Below, one piece after another: positions 45,529-57,496 of a stretch of 64,000 nt of DNA. Position 1 is the stretch's first letter. Every line of letters starts with the position of its first letter. A program made the translations under genes and the position numbers. Under the pieces are notes generated by a model. That model was not told where the DNA came from and did no database searches. It saw nothing but the letters and a program-made list of their open reading frames with translations. This DNA comes from Fragum whitleyi (taxonomy: Eukaryota > Mollusca > Bivalvia > Cardiida > Cardiidae), in the NCBI GenBank assembly GCA_948146395.1, contig OX411544.1:56075360-56139359 (forward strand). The letters run 5' to 3'.

Positions 45529-48254
45529 ATGGGCTGCGTTGGATCCACCGATTGTGAGTAGTGAATTTTTCAAACATTCAATTTGAACATGAAATATATA
45601 CATGTCTACGTTGAGACTTAAAACGTCAAACCTAATCAACTATACTATTGGCATAAAGTTTTGACTTAACGATAGCTTTAAAAGTGAAGTGTGTATATCG
45701 ATGTAAAACAACCAATGAACTGCTTAGCACTTTAAAGAAAGGTCAGTCATATGTGACTTAACTTAAGTTACAATTTGATTTAGTGACCAACAGAGTAGTC
45801 AATTGATTTCATAAGAAAATAACACTTTCAATTACATGTGCAAAGAATATGCGTATTTGAAAGACAACCCGTAATTTCATAATTAATACAAACTAAATTC
45901 GGTGCCCAAACTTCATCAGAACTATTACATTGATCTCAAAACATTTATGATGTCCTTAAGTTGATTAATTTTCATTTATTTATTTATTTATTTATTTGCG
46001 AAATTATAACTTACATTTCATTGGCACTTTAAACTTCTTATAAATTTGTACATGACGTTAGTCACGGTTATGACATTTCTTAGACACAAACCTTTTTTAT
46101 GTGTCTTGTTCTGCGTAATTAATGAACTGGCAGGGCGGGATTCAACCGTGACGTAATTTGGCGAGTTTACATTTCAATAGTTTGGGTTCTTTCGAATTTT
46201 AGTCGGTAATCATCGTTAACACGTGCAAATAACTGTACCTTAAAACCTATTGGATTCGCGTGCTTTGAGAGAGTGAACACATTTCATCGTTTGGTTACCG
46301 TCAAGGCCTCGTAACTTCAGCTTGATTAAGCTGAAGTTACGAGGATTTGGTTACCAATCTACGATTTAATGCTCGAGTTATTTATGTCGACTCTCGTTAG
46401 AAGTAGGTTATTTTAGATAAAAGCTGATTTCCCTTAACCTTAAGTGCAACGACCCGTTACTTAGGCTCCGCCCTGCCAGGGCATTAAGGTTCATGTAAAG
46501 TGTTTGAGGCCCAATTTTAAAACACTTCATTTGCCAAGAAAAAGGCAAATGTCCAGGTATATTATATATCAAATTGAAGCTATTTATGAGCACAAGGAAT
46601 TAAGCAACATAAGACTGCCATCGCTATAGCGGTATAGCAAAACATTGTGGAAAAGGGTCATTTTGTACAGAACAAGCAACTGCATGACTGTTGGATAAAA
46701 TTAGCTCATATTTTAACAAATTACAGTCTAAAGTACGACCCAGGTACTACTACAAACGTTGGTATAAAACTCGAGCCCAAAACGTAGTTATGCAAGCATC
46801 TTATTTTGACTTATTTTATAAACACATATGTCATATATGTAATTCTAATTTAGTAAACGTGTAGATCTTTTTAAGGTATGGTGTGTTATCACAACATGAA
46901 TAGATATTAATAGTTTATTTACCTGTAAGGTTGTCTAGCAATATATCAATTTCTATTGCACTGAATCATAAATATAAAGTAATTTATTATAGCTCTGTGA
47001 TTTAAAAAAACTATAATTTGAAATAAATTACAGAAAATATTTCACAATATTATGGTGTGCTGTTGCACCATACCTAGCATCTATTTTGAAAACAGACCAA
47101 ACCGGTTTGACAAGTATGTTGACAAAATAAATGGATATTGATTGTTTCAAATGAGCTTTTTGAGACCGAGTTTTATATCAACGGTTGTAGTACTACCTGG
47201 ATAGTACTTTAGTCTGTACTTTGTTAAAATATGAGCCAATTTTATCCAACCTTCATGCAGTTGCTTGATCTGTACAAAATGACCCTTTCCACAATGTTTG
47301 GCTTTATCGCTATAGCTATGGCGGTCTTATGTTGCTCAACTGCTTGTGCTCAAAAATAGCTTCATTTTGAAATACAATATACCTTGACATACTGCTTTTT
47401 CTTGGCTAATGAAGCGCCCTTGAAATTGGGTCTCAAACACTTTACATGAACCTTAATCATGGATGATACACATCATGGAAATTCAAAATCCCCGTCCCCT
47501 AAGGACAGAGACTCCCCCTTACCAGTTTGTATTCAAATTTCGTTATTGGAATGAAATCCCTTGTTAGGACTGTCGCTAAAAATAAAGAAATTAGAAAAAG
47601 TACAAAACGATGCAAACTGTATGCAAATTATGTCCCGCTTTGCAAGCAAGTGCATGTGCAAAGCGGGGAATAATGTTCAAACAGTTGGCACCGTTTTGTC
47701 ATCCTGAACGCAGGGTCGGATTATTCAGATGGGTATACCGGCTATGCCGGATTTCAAATTATGTTTCTTAAAATAAACTTAATCAGTTGCTATCCAATCA
47801 TACTAGTTTTGTAATACTCATGTTGCTATGCACATCACAGTTAACATGTCCTGAGTTCGAAATGAAAACATCTGCGAAACGTGTGTAAATAGTTGTCCTC
47901 TCTGCACGATGTACTCACGTGCTTAGCGGGTTAAATGATTAAACGTTCACCAACGTTTCATTATGCATGATGGTATTTTCCAGTATACGGAAAAGTATTT
48001 GCGATGTATCCGGAATTCCTTAACAACCGGTCACATTTCTTTCAGATGACGAAGAACCGTGTAGGCGTGTTCGTGGGACACGCGAGGGAGGCGCCGGCGA
48101 TCCTTACGCTGTTGCAGACTGGGGAGGGGATTACGGAGGCGGGGGCGGTTGTGGTGGTGGAGGTGACGGCGGTGGTGGGGATGGAGGCGGTGGTTGCGGT
48201 GGCGGTGGTTGCGGTGGCGGTGGTGGAGGTTGTGGTGGTGGTGGCGGCATGTAG
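45529..48254 (+). CDS. MGCxGS glycine-rich small protein, cluster copy 2
   Basis: Exon 1 (45529-45553) encodes MGCVGSTD plus one base, with a GTGAGT donor. Exon 2 (48046-48254) follows the strong acceptor ACATTTCTTTCAG and reads Y-DEEPCRRVRGTREGG, then an acidic-aromatic segment (DWGGDYGGGGG), then alternating GGGGC and GGGGD units, ending GGGGGM before TAG. The intron is phase 1, and the mature product is 77 residues. The acylation-type N-terminus matches copies 1 and 3. The linker carries both acidic (DEE) and basic (RRVRGTR) clusters. The 2.5-kb intron contains a complete 351-bp MITE, a 975-bp element with 300-bp inverted arms, and a CCCTGCGTTCAG-type palindrome. The ATG context (AAAACATGG) is good for animal initiation. 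Function unknown. Confidence 0.75.
46128..46478. mobile_element. MITE with TGGCAGGGCGG ends, cluster copy 2 intron
   Basis: TGGCAGGGCGG and CCGCCCTGCCA are perfect 11-bp ends of a 351-bp element. A near-perfect hairpin CCTCGTAACTTCAGCTTGAT / AAGCTGAAGTTACGAGG lies inside at about 46308-46343. Confidence 0.85.
46483..47457. mobile_element. 975-bp foldback element with 300-bp inverted arms
   Basis: ATTAAGGTTCATGTAAAGTG at the left is matched by CACTTTACATGAACCTTAAT at the right. Complementarity continues, with scattered mismatches, to about 46782 and from about 47158, for example AGCAACATAAGACTGCCAT against ATGGCGGTCTTATGTTGC. The 375-bp centre is AT-rich with no ORF. It follows the 351-bp MITE by four bases. 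Confidence 0.85.
47602..47715. mobile_element. CCCTGCGTTCAG palindrome family, cluster copy 2 intron
   Basis: ACAAAACGATGCAAACTG at the left pairs with CAGTTGGCACCGTTTTGT at the right; ends CATCCTGAACGCAGGG. The left tip is lost. Confidence 0.8.
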
Positions 48255-48939
48255 GAAAGAGATGATGACACGTTCACGCCTGAAATACACTCATTGGAGG
48301 ATAAGAAACAAGCAACAAAATTTTCGGATGCTTTTAAAATGTAATGATCTACGCAAATGTATTAGCGAAGACAAAATCACGAAGAAAAAAAAATAACATT
48401 TAAACTTTTTAAACTCAATCGACGGTGCTGTTCTGAAAATGTCGTCATACGATATATACATTTATAAAAAAGTTAAAGTTTCTGTCACTTGAACAAACGT
48501 CTCTCTGTTGTTAGGCAAGGCACCAACCTCTTGACATTAGGTTCATATCAACTTATAGTGTATATATATGGTGACAAATCTACAGCAAAATATTGTCTTA
48601 AACCGGCGTTGAACATACAAACAAAAGTTTGTCTGATTTTCTCAGTCGCTTGGACACTCAATCCAAACCTCGAGATCGCGGGTTCGAAGTAACAAAACTA
48701 ATATTCTTTCGGTGGCTTCTTTAACCCAGGTCCGGGCATTGAGTGAAGTTGCTTTACGTGATGGGACCAAAATAAGATCAAGGATTGCTTAAAGCTCTTT
48801 CCCTTCACTTCGAAGTTAAATCTAGCAATCATCTGAGGACGTACGCGTACTTATGTGTATTCTCTGTTAAAACAGTCTTCATCTCTTCACTTAAGTTGAG
48901 GGCAATAGGTTCAAAAGTGTCCGATACTTATTCATTTAT

Positions 48940-49155
48940 AACGAGCCCCGACGGCGACACCCATTCTTTCCGACTATTTGTCTCTCACCAAGGGTTGATA
49001 ATCGTAGACCTATGTGAAAGCAGCTAGAGGCTAGGAAAGAATGTGGTGGTTGTACTGTTGAGAGAAATACCAGGAAACCATTGTTTGGCAATCCAGCCGC
49101 CGCGGTATAACTGAAAAATCTTGAAAGCGGCGTTAAACTCCATTCAATCAATATT
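48940..49155 (+). mobile_element. SINE type B, head truncated, between cluster copies 2 and 3
   Basis: Starts at the end of the B box (GAGCCCCGACGGCGACACCC), then full body, ending GAAAGCGGCGTTAAACTCC and ATTCAATCAAT. Confidence 0.83.
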
Positions 49156-49678
49156 CTATAACGAGAAAATTGTTCAGTATTTTTTTTATTTAGTTTTAGT
49201 ATCACGTTTTCCGATTTTTTTTTTTGCAAAGAATTATCAAAGTATTTAGCCCTCCTTTAGGAGAAAGTTAGACTCGTGCTATTTGCATTATGTTTTTTAA
49301 AAACCATGTCTACTTTTGAATTTATATTTTAACAAAATAAATGAATAAAAAAGAGAGAAATTATTAAAGAATAAATGGAAAAGGAAAAAAAGTTTTTCTT
49401 TGTTTTCTGAAGATAAAGCGCTCCAGCGAGTTGACGTGATCGCACCTAGTTCGAACGTGGATCAGCATTCGTTAAGAAATTCTTTTCAAAGACATCTCCT
49501 TTAAAAAAAATCGCCAACAGTATTCTTCTAAGGAGGTTCTCATTTGAAACTTGTTTGTTGAATGTTCATGACTTCATATCCATCCAAATGCCAAGGAAAA
49601 TTTTTCAAAATCTTAGTTGCTTTTAGCAGAAATAAAAAAAAAGCTATAGAAAAACAATTTCGTCACAGTTCAGAGCTA

Positions 49679-50077
49679 CAGTTAAAAACATCTATATAGA
49701 AATTGATGAGGTGAATGATTTCGGAATGTTAAGTGAGATGAGTGTGGTTTGTGTGAAATTAGGGAGGGGGCAGGGCAATCAAATATTGCTAATTTTGTTC
49801 AGGATTAACAAACTTAGCTATATTTATTACCTCCCTGTAATAAAATATGCGTTAAAGTTCTATAAATAGCTTCTTATTTCTTCAAAAATCAATTAGATGC
49901 TTACAATTACAATTTCAATTATGTCAGTGGAATCGCGTTTTTATCTTGTTTTCCAGTTTGGATAGTTTTTGAATGGTTTGAGAGAATGTTTGGAATGAAT
50001 AAATGAATGGAGCACTGAGTGAAGGATTTAGAATGGCTTGAATGAGATGAATATCAATTTCACGATTTTGTTAACTG
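49679..50077. mobile_element. CGTGAAATTG MITE, between cluster copies 2 and 3
   Basis: Left end diverged (CAGTTAAAAACATC), right end CAATTTCACGATTTTGTTAACTG; central TTTTGTTCAGGATTAACAAA. Confidence 0.78.
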
Positions 50078-50136
50078 TACAGATGGAGAGGGAATATGTA
50101 TTTTATATCAATATATTTCATTAATAATATCATAAA

Positions 50137-50208
50137 CCCAATGTTGTTGGTACTCATTTAAATCATCTAGTCGAGACAAATCAAATGAGTACCAACGACA
50201 TGGGGTTT
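50137..50208. repeat. Isolated palindrome, relative of 16978
   Basis: CCCAATGTTGTTGGTACTCA pairs with TGAGTACCAACGACATGGGG; tip AATCATCTAGTCGAGACAAAT. No GGTCGC ends are visible. Confidence 0.72.
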
Positions 50209-50209
50209 C

Positions 50210-52190
50210 ATTAAGAAAAAGATTTCAGACTGGTTTTTGACCCCTATTATCTGCACCTTTGTGGCAAATTTGTTTATTCACCTTTTAATCATTGCTTGAC
50301 CCTGTTCCTGTTGAATTTACATTTTTTCAAAAATAGTTTGAAATACATTAAAATTCACTGGTTGAATGATTTTTGAATGATTGGAATATTTGAATGAGTG
50401 TATGGAGCGATAAAGATAATTATATAATTACAGTATAATAAGAAGATATTCAATGAGTGCCCATTGAATACAGAATTTATTAAACGAGTCATCTATAAAC
50501 AGATAAAAACGCGACTGCGCCATGAGCAGAGCAATTTTGGTAGGGGATCATAAGGGAACTTTCTTAGAAATATACCGTTGATCATTATTAATAAGTGACA
50601 ATAATGCTGTTGGGCTGCCAAATCTAGGGTACCGCGTTCGATCCACGACGGTCGCACAAATCATTGTCGAGATCTGATGGTTGAATATTCGTAATCTTAT
50701 TTGGGATGCTCAACTTGTGACACTCGAATAAATAGCATGGGTGCACTCATGAGAGTTAAATTTTAAGTTCTAAGCATATCAAAAAGCCATACTGAGCCAT
50801 CTTTGCTCAGTATTTCCATCTTTGTTTGATCTGATCTAAGCACGAAGGATTCCGCACGGTGAAGTCTTTTCCAATTATTACCAGAATTGGTTATTTTAAT
50901 ACATTGTATACACAGTGCCTATTAAGTGAGAGATTTTAGATTATACCCATTATCCGGTCTCAATATTCGCATACAATTGATGTTATCTCCGTCGGACAGC
51001 AAAATAATGTGGGTCATTATAGGTCATTAAGTCATATCTCAAGTACGGATGAACTTGTCTGACTATGAGAGAGACGGACTTTATGATTCCACTGTTTCAT
51101 AGGACAAAACGGAGATTGGTCACCAAAATAAAGATTCAAGTTTGAATAAAGATCAAGTTATGGTCGTCCAATGAGGAAATAGTATCTACCACAGAACATC
51201 CAGGGTTGATATGTACTTTAGATTGTGCTCGATAATGGAGTAAAAGTTAAAACTCGTTAAGTAAACATTTATGCAAGTTCACACCTTTGGTTTTGCATGT
51301 TTTGCATTTGTATCATGCGTAACATGACAAATTGATTTGAATTTGAATTCCATTGAATTATTGTAACTTACCCTAGCATAGAAATCACGCCTTCACAAAA
51401 AGTGTGCTTATTACTAAAGCGTGATCGAAATCAAACCCTCTGAGATAAAGAAATTCATTAAAATTCTTTAAGTATTCCTGCTCCAATAGAAATCGAGTGC
51501 ATCACCATTTATGACATTTTATAAGCAAATAGAGATATTAAAGACGTCATAGAACCGTGTGACGATACGTTAATGACATCGCAACTTTGCAATTTTTAAC
51601 GTTGACACATACTTAACGTCCGTGAAAATGTGAAAATTACATCTTTTTGTTTTAAAATGGCTTGAGTTATCATATCAAACTATGTAATGCAATACAATCA
51701 CATAGCCCTTTGCCATAGAAGAAGTTATTGTGAGGGTAAAACTCAATACTATACGTTCTGCCTGCGTTGATGAAGTATACGATACATACCAAAATCTGAT
51801 TTGGTGTTTGAATATCAATACGGTCTATTCTAAAGTATTCAAGCCAAATTCACTCCCAGATTTTTCTTCCGCTTTGTAAAAATCGAGTGAAATGTATAGT
51901 GAAAAATTGAAAATGTAATCTTCCTTTCGGAACTCAGTATAGCACTTGAAAATAATGTAAACCTGGAAATGGTTTTGTGCATTTTAAGTTAGCCCCTTTT
52001 CGTGTGTAGGTTTAGATTCGCGAACTTAAATCGCCGCGAGCAAGGAACAAGTCATTAGATCGGGAACTATTATCGCAATGAACTTTTTAACTTTGAAAAC
52101 CCCCTAGCCATTTTGTTTCTTTTTTCCAATAACAATTTTCGAAGTCGTGTTGTTTGTCGGATATTTCAGAAAAGAAATACAGCCCCGCCC
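50210..52190. other. Spacer between cluster copies 2 and 3, unassigned part
   Basis: A weak tRNA-like trace lies near 50612-50660 (GGGTACCGCGTTCGATCC). No other glycine-rich exon or MGC-type exon seen here. Confidence 0.5.
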
Positions 52191-52196
52191 GTCTGT

Positions 52197-52309
52197 GATC
52201 AGAATGACAAAACGGTGCAAACTGTTTGCAAATTATATCCCGCTTTGCACGTGCAAAGCGGAATATAATTTGCAAAAAGTTTGCACCGTTGTACCATCCT
52301 GAACGCAGT
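52197..52309. mobile_element. CCCTGCGTTCAG palindrome family
   Basis: GACAAAACGGTGCAAACTG...GTTTGCACCGTTGTACC with CCGCTTTGCACGTGCAAAGC at the tip. Outer CCCTGCG lost on the left and altered (CGCAGTG) on the right. Confidence 0.8.
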
Positions 52310-53052
52310 GCTGGTCTGAACTTCACCTATTACATCCGTTTCAGGCTTAATGTCACTTAAAATAGGAGAGACCAATTTTAAATCCTAATCATCCATACAC
52401 TATTCTTGTCTATTTGTTACAAAAGGTCATTGTGCTGGCAATCACTGGGTTGTGAGTTCGAACCCGGCCAAGTCAATTTTATGATCGAACAGTAGACAAA
52501 ACCATGGGTAGGTGCACTAGCTGCCACGATATTGCAATAATGCTGAAAGATGCGACCCCCAAGATGCTGTATTTTTATACTCATTTATTTCAGTCCGATT
52601 GCAACCAACGCGTTTGCTTATTTCATCATTTTGTCGTTCCCAAACACACAATCCGGATGTTTTCACGTGCCTGAGACAGATTCACTGGCTTAAATCCACT
52701 GCTAAACTCGGATTTTAGGCCACAGGCTTGTATGGGTCGCTTAAGGAAAAAGATAGAATCTACAAAAGGCTGAAAGGGAATAAATAGTTTACCTATTCAC
52801 CCATAACGCAATCATCGTATTTTAGGTCCAAAACTCGGCGTAACTACGCTTTGGGCAATCTATAGTTACGAGGTTTTGGTCGGCAACAGACGAAATAGAA
52901 ATCGTTACCCTCTAATGACAGCCAAGGTATGTGTTATATATGTATATATCGTCACAAACACTCGTATCAGGTGTGTGTTTTAATGTAAATATGTAAAGAT
53001 GGATTGAAATTTGATAATATCTTGTGATACATTAAAAAGTAGGGTAGAAAAA

Positions 53053-53758
53053 ATGGGATGCGTTGGATCAACTCCTGGACACTCTAAAGGCAGGGGTGAG
53101 TACTTTCAAACATTATTCATTCCAGCATGAATTTAGTTAAGCGACTATATAAGTCGAGTTCGCTATTCTGACTCGTCGATTGTATAAAGAATAAATTGTT
53201 ATCACAGATCACAATACCGCATTCGAGTTATACTTAGGGGACCATCAAATATAGGTCTAATTCGCTATTTGGCTGGTCGATTGTTAACAAATTTATTGTT
53301 ATAACTAGTTACTATAGCTTATTCGAGTTATACTTGGGAACCACCAAATATAGGTCTTAATATTCGCTATTCAACTCGTTGATTGTTTACAAATGTATTG
53401 TAATCACAAGTTACAATACCGTATTCGAGTTATAGCGGTCGCTTCTTGAAACGGATGCTTAATACAATATTTCATGGCAAATAAGGCAAGTCATTTTGAT
53501 AGTATGTAAAGAATATTGCATTATTCTTACTGAATCCTATGATGTAAGATCCCATTAGAATCGTGTCAATTAGACGATTCTAATGGGATCCTACATCATA
53601 GGATTCGGTAAGTATTATGCAATATTCTTTACATACTATCAAAATGTTCCAACGCCACAAGATTTGATAATAAACATTTACGTTTAAGATTGGTCACCTG
53701 TTCAGAGACTTTGTAAACGGTTAAGGGACTTTTTATGGTCGCTTAATAAAATAGGTCG

Positions 53759-53792
<34 letters not shown>

Positions 53793-56700
53793 GAGGAGGT
53801 AGCTGGAGCGATATCGACTGTACTTAGATAAGAACATTTTGTTTCACAATCTGTCTATTTCGTTGTAATTTTAATTCAATTTTGTCAAATGCATGTAGGG
53901 CCCTGTATATGAAATGACAAATATGATGACCTACTTGAATAAAATTCCAATTATTAAACAATCGCCTATGGATGAGAGACTCAAAAGTCTTTCCCGTTCT
54001 TCGAAACATAGACTTGGCTTACTTGAAAAGGGTAGTAAGTAATGGTTCATCGTGAAATGTAACCATCCTATGAGATGGAAAATTACTATGGAAAAGGAAG
54101 AAACTGTTTATTATTAGGAATCTCTTCTTTTTCCAGGAACTTTTCTATGGTGACGGAAAATCTAACGGTTAACGACATCGTGAAATTGACAAAATGCATG
54201 ATTTGGGAATCAATTTGGAATGGAATTGAATAAGTGGGATGACTGAATGAGTTTTGAGTGAAATTAAAGGGAGGCATTCCAATATCGCAAATTTTGGTCA
54301 GGGTGAACAAAGTAAGCGATACCATTTACACCCCTTTACTAAAATATGCAGACAAGTTCTATAATTAGCTTCCTTTTTTTAAAGACCTAATCAGACACTA
54401 AGAATTTCAATTTTGTCAGTGAAATTGCAATTTTTTTCTTTCTATATTCATTTTGAAAATAGTTTTTGATCTTTTTTGTGATTTTGGACCGTTTTTTTTT
54501 GAATGATGTGAGCGTATGGAATGAATGTATGGAGTGCTGAGTGAGCGATTTAGATTGGTTTTGGTTGAGATGAATATCAATTTCACGATGTTACTATAGG
54601 ACTGTTCAGGATAGGGTTAATGATCACATGCATGGCATAAAAAAGCTTATTATGCGGCATTTCAGTTGCGCTCCGGCGATTAAGCATTCGGCATTTTATA
54701 ATCGAATGACGGTGATGTGCGTGATACTAATTCCAAGGATATAAAATCATTGGTATCCCTTAATAAGTGGCATCCGTGGGTGGATAATCGTAAACCTAAG
54801 TTTGTTAGCCGATGGAGGCTAGGAATGAGTGTACAAAAAAAGAGAAATAACTGAAAACTGTTACAGTAAACTTGAAACATCGTGAAATAAAAGAAGGGAA
54901 TGATATTGAAATGCTTGAATGAACTTGATTGCGTGCGTTGAGTGAGTTTTGAAATAAATTCAAGGGAGGTAAGAAAATATCAATAATTTCGTCCAAGATT
55001 GGTGAAATTATCGATATTCCTTACCTCCCTTTAAAAAAGTTAACGTAATTCTCTGTATGTGTGTCTCTATGTACCATTTAGACGTTTTAAATTCCTCACC
55101 AGCCAACAAAATCGTAGAAAAAATTGATTTGAATGAAATTTGATGTAAAAGCGACATTACAGCCAAACAAACAAACAAATCTTTTTTAACTGGCGTTTAG
55201 CCCGACAGTACCCCCCCCCCCCCACCCCCCCCCCCCCCCCACCCCACACACACACTTTTTTTGGGTGGTAAATGCGCGAGCTGGATATTCACGATGTGTA
55301 CATACGATACTCGTTCCGTATAGATAATGATGCGGAAGTGATATAACACCGTTGCTTTTTTAATATTGCATGACTGTTACTGCAATATTAGTGAAACAAA
55401 CGTAGGTTATTACATTATCATGTTAAAATTTGTAATCAAAAACATTAATTTTAGTTGTTTGTTTGTTTGTTTGAATGGGGTTTTACGACGCTTTCAACAA
55501 TCTTTCAGTTAAATCGCAGCATTTGAGCACCTAACAATGGATTCCTACAATTCATTACGCCTGTTTTTGTTATAAATCCTATTAAAGAAATGAACCTTTT
55601 AATGTTTGCAGATGACGTATCTAGTTTCTTGGATACTGTTGCTCGGCTTCAATGACGATTAGCGAAATGTCAAATTTTGCATCCTTGGTAGGAATTAAAA
55701 TTAATTTAGACACAACTAAAATTGTTGTCTTCAGAAATAATGGTATACTAAAACATACAGAAAAGAGGTTTTTGGATAATATGGAGATTGAAGTCGTTTC
55801 ATTTTTTAAATATTTAGGTCTTTACTTTAGGTCAAAGTTTTCATGGTGTAAGTCTCATGAGATGCTTTCTCACCAAGCTACTGAATTATATTCTTAGAAC
55901 TCGAAGACAATTTGGTTATTTAGAAATATGCGACACGTTCAAAATTTTCGATTCTGTAGTTAAACCTATTCTTTACTATGGGGCTCAGCTTTGGGGCTTT
56001 AATGTCGTTGATAAGATAGAAAGCGTCCAAATTTTTTTTTGTAGAAAAGTGTGTAACCTTTCAGAAAACACTTGAGATGCTATGGCACTTGGCGAGTGTG
56101 GTCGATTACCGGTTGTACATCTTATATGACTATCTGTCTTAAATATTGGCTTAAAGTCATACACATGGAAAATGAAAGGTACCCAAAACAATGTTATTTG
56201 ATGCTAAAACAACTAGATTCAGTTGGAAGACGAACTTGGGCAACTTAAAGTGTTTTCTCAACGTCTGATTGACAATTATTCACAAAAGTGGGTTTCTGAT
56301 ATTAATACACCTCTACAGCACTAACTTACAATTATTTTATATCTGCATTAAACCCAGAATTTTATCTAGCTATCGACATTCCCTTCATTTACATACGTAT
56401 CCTTTCTAACTTTCGATGCTCTAATCACGATCTTATGATCGAACGTGGTAGGCATATAGGGTTAAATAGAGATAAATGATTTTGCTCTTTTTGTAGACGT
56501 TCAAATATTGAAATTATCGAAGATGAATACCATGCCTTCTTTGAATGTTCTTTATATGAGGATATAGGACTTGAACTTTTTCCTCGCTATTGGCTAAGGA
56601 ATAGGAATAGACTAAACTTCTATCGCATTGTGGAATTAAATAATGGGTACACTGTTAATATAGTTGCAAAGTATTTAATCGAAATTTTCAAGTGAAGAAA

Positions 56701-57340
56701 AAATATAGAATAATTCAAAATGTCTGCTGTATATGAAATGACTGTGTCAACCGATTGATGTCACTCAATGTTAATTTTCTGGTTTGTTATTATGTAAATG
56801 TTTATGGTTCATAGGCCTTTATACTTGATTAAAATATTGTATTGTTGTACTACCATTATATCCTTTCCTGGCCTCCAGCTGCTATCCCACGTAGGTTCCA
56901 TCGGTGGGAGACAAAAATTGTCGGAGAGGATGTGTGCGGTATTCGGGGATCGAACCCGGGACCTCTTGATTGACAGTCCGACGCGCTACTAACTGCGCCC
57001 TGACTGCGACACGTTCGGTCCATTCCAAAGTAACTCATCCCAGGACGTTCTCAAATGTATGTCACATTATGTGTATTGTTTTATTTAAGGTGGTAGAGGC
57101 GGTAAAGGTCGAGGAGGTCGAGGACGCGGTGGTAGAGGTGGTGGAGGAGGAGGCGGTGGTGGTGGAGATTGGGGTGACACAGATTATGATGGTGGCGACT
57201 ACGATGGTGGCGGGGGTGGTGGAGGGGACAGTGGTGGAGGCGGTGGCGGTGGAGGTGACAGTGGGGGAGGTGGTGGCGGTGGTTGTGGAGGAGGTGGTGG
57301 TGGCTGTGGCGGCGGTGGTGGCGGCGGCGGTGGAGATTAG
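53053..57340 (+). CDS. MGCxGS glycine-rich small protein, cluster copy 3
   Basis: Exon 1 (53053-53095) encodes MGCVGSTPGHSKGR plus one base, with donor GG|GTGAGTAC. Exon 2 (57090-57340) follows TTTTATTTAAG and continues with a basic RGG-like stretch (GRGGKGRGGRGRGGRGG), an acidic-aromatic part (DWGDTDYDGGDYD), then glycine blocks separated by DS, and finally GGGC-type units, ending GGGGD before TAG; 97 residues. The intron is phase 1. The RGG-like part recalls RNA-binding or condensate-forming RGG boxes, but the residues lack the usual Phe/Tyr spacing, so that is only a possibility. AATAAA occurs at 57491. The intron is 4.0 kb and holds a GGTCGC palindromic element, two copies of the CGTGAAATTG MITE, a LINE 3' fragment and a reverse SINE. 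About 65 bp upstream of the ATG resembles the region before copy 2, supporting recent shared ancestry. Confidence 0.75.
53438..53762. mobile_element. GGTCGCTTAA-ended element with 155-bp near-perfect palindrome
   Basis: GCGGTCGCTTCTTG at the left, ATGGTCGCTTAATAAAATAG at the right. Inside, 53492-53646 folds into arms of about 72 bp with only a handful of mismatches, tip AATCGTGTCAATTAGACGATT. Lies 340 bp into the cluster copy 3 intron. Confidence 0.85.
54168..54595. mobile_element. CGTGAAATTG MITE, cluster copy 3 intron
   Basis: GTTAACGACATCGTGAAATTG and CAATTTCACGATGTTACTA form the ends; GGGAGGCATTCCAATATCGC and a decayed complement form the central hairpin. Confidence 0.82.
54868..55100. 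mobile_element. CGTGAAATTG MITE, short subfamily, cluster copy 3 intron
   Basis: CATCGTGAAATAAAAGAAGG at the left; central AAGGGAGGTAAGAAAATATC pairs with GATATTCCTTACCTCCCTTT. Same short form as 26875. Confidence 0.7.
55455..55555 (-). mobile_element. SINE type B tail, reverse
   Basis: (GTTT)n then GGGGTTTTACGACGCTTTC, AACAATCTTTCAGTTAAATCG and CACCTAACAATGGATTCCT. Directly left of the LINE fragment, which may have supplied its tail. Confidence 0.75.
55590..56694 (+). pseudogene. Non-LTR retrotransposon (LINE), 3' half of reverse transcriptase ORF, decayed
   Basis: Reading across several frameshifts and stops: NLLMFADDVSSFLDT (catalytic F-ADD box), then TTKIVVFRNNG, EVVSFFKYLGLYFRS, KPILYYGAQLWGF, then much later MIERGRHIGLN, a C-x2-C motif (FALFC near 56490), and DEYHAFFECSLYED (His and Cys of a terminal zinc-knuckle), ending FYRIVELNNGYTVNIV...IFK and stop at 56694. 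This order is that of the reverse transcriptase tail of jockey/CR1-like LINEs. The 5' half with endonuclease is absent (typical 5' truncation). It lies in the intron of cluster copy 3, same strand, beside a reverse SINE tail. Confidence 0.85.
56855..57015 (-). mobile_element. SINE type B, head half, reverse, cluster copy 3 intron
   Basis: TGGCCTCCAGCTGCTATCCC, then GGGGATCGAACCCGGGACCT (B box complement) and CGCGCTACTAACTGCGCC (A box complement). It ends about 75 bp before exon 2 of copy 3. Confidence 0.83.
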
Positions 57341-57490
57341 ATTAGTTTGCCTTATTGACTCGTATTTATCATTTCCAAATACATTGAAGTGCCTTGTGGC
57401 ATTATAAATCAATCACGCGATGAAGCAATTAGAGTATAATTGGAGTGGACCTATTTGCTAGGAAGTTCTCATAACTACCATACAACGACA

Positions 57491-57496
57491 AATAAA
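57491..57496 (+). promoter_or_regulatory. Polyadenylation signal, cluster copy 3
   Basis: AATAAA 150 bp after the stop of copy 3. Confidence 0.5.
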
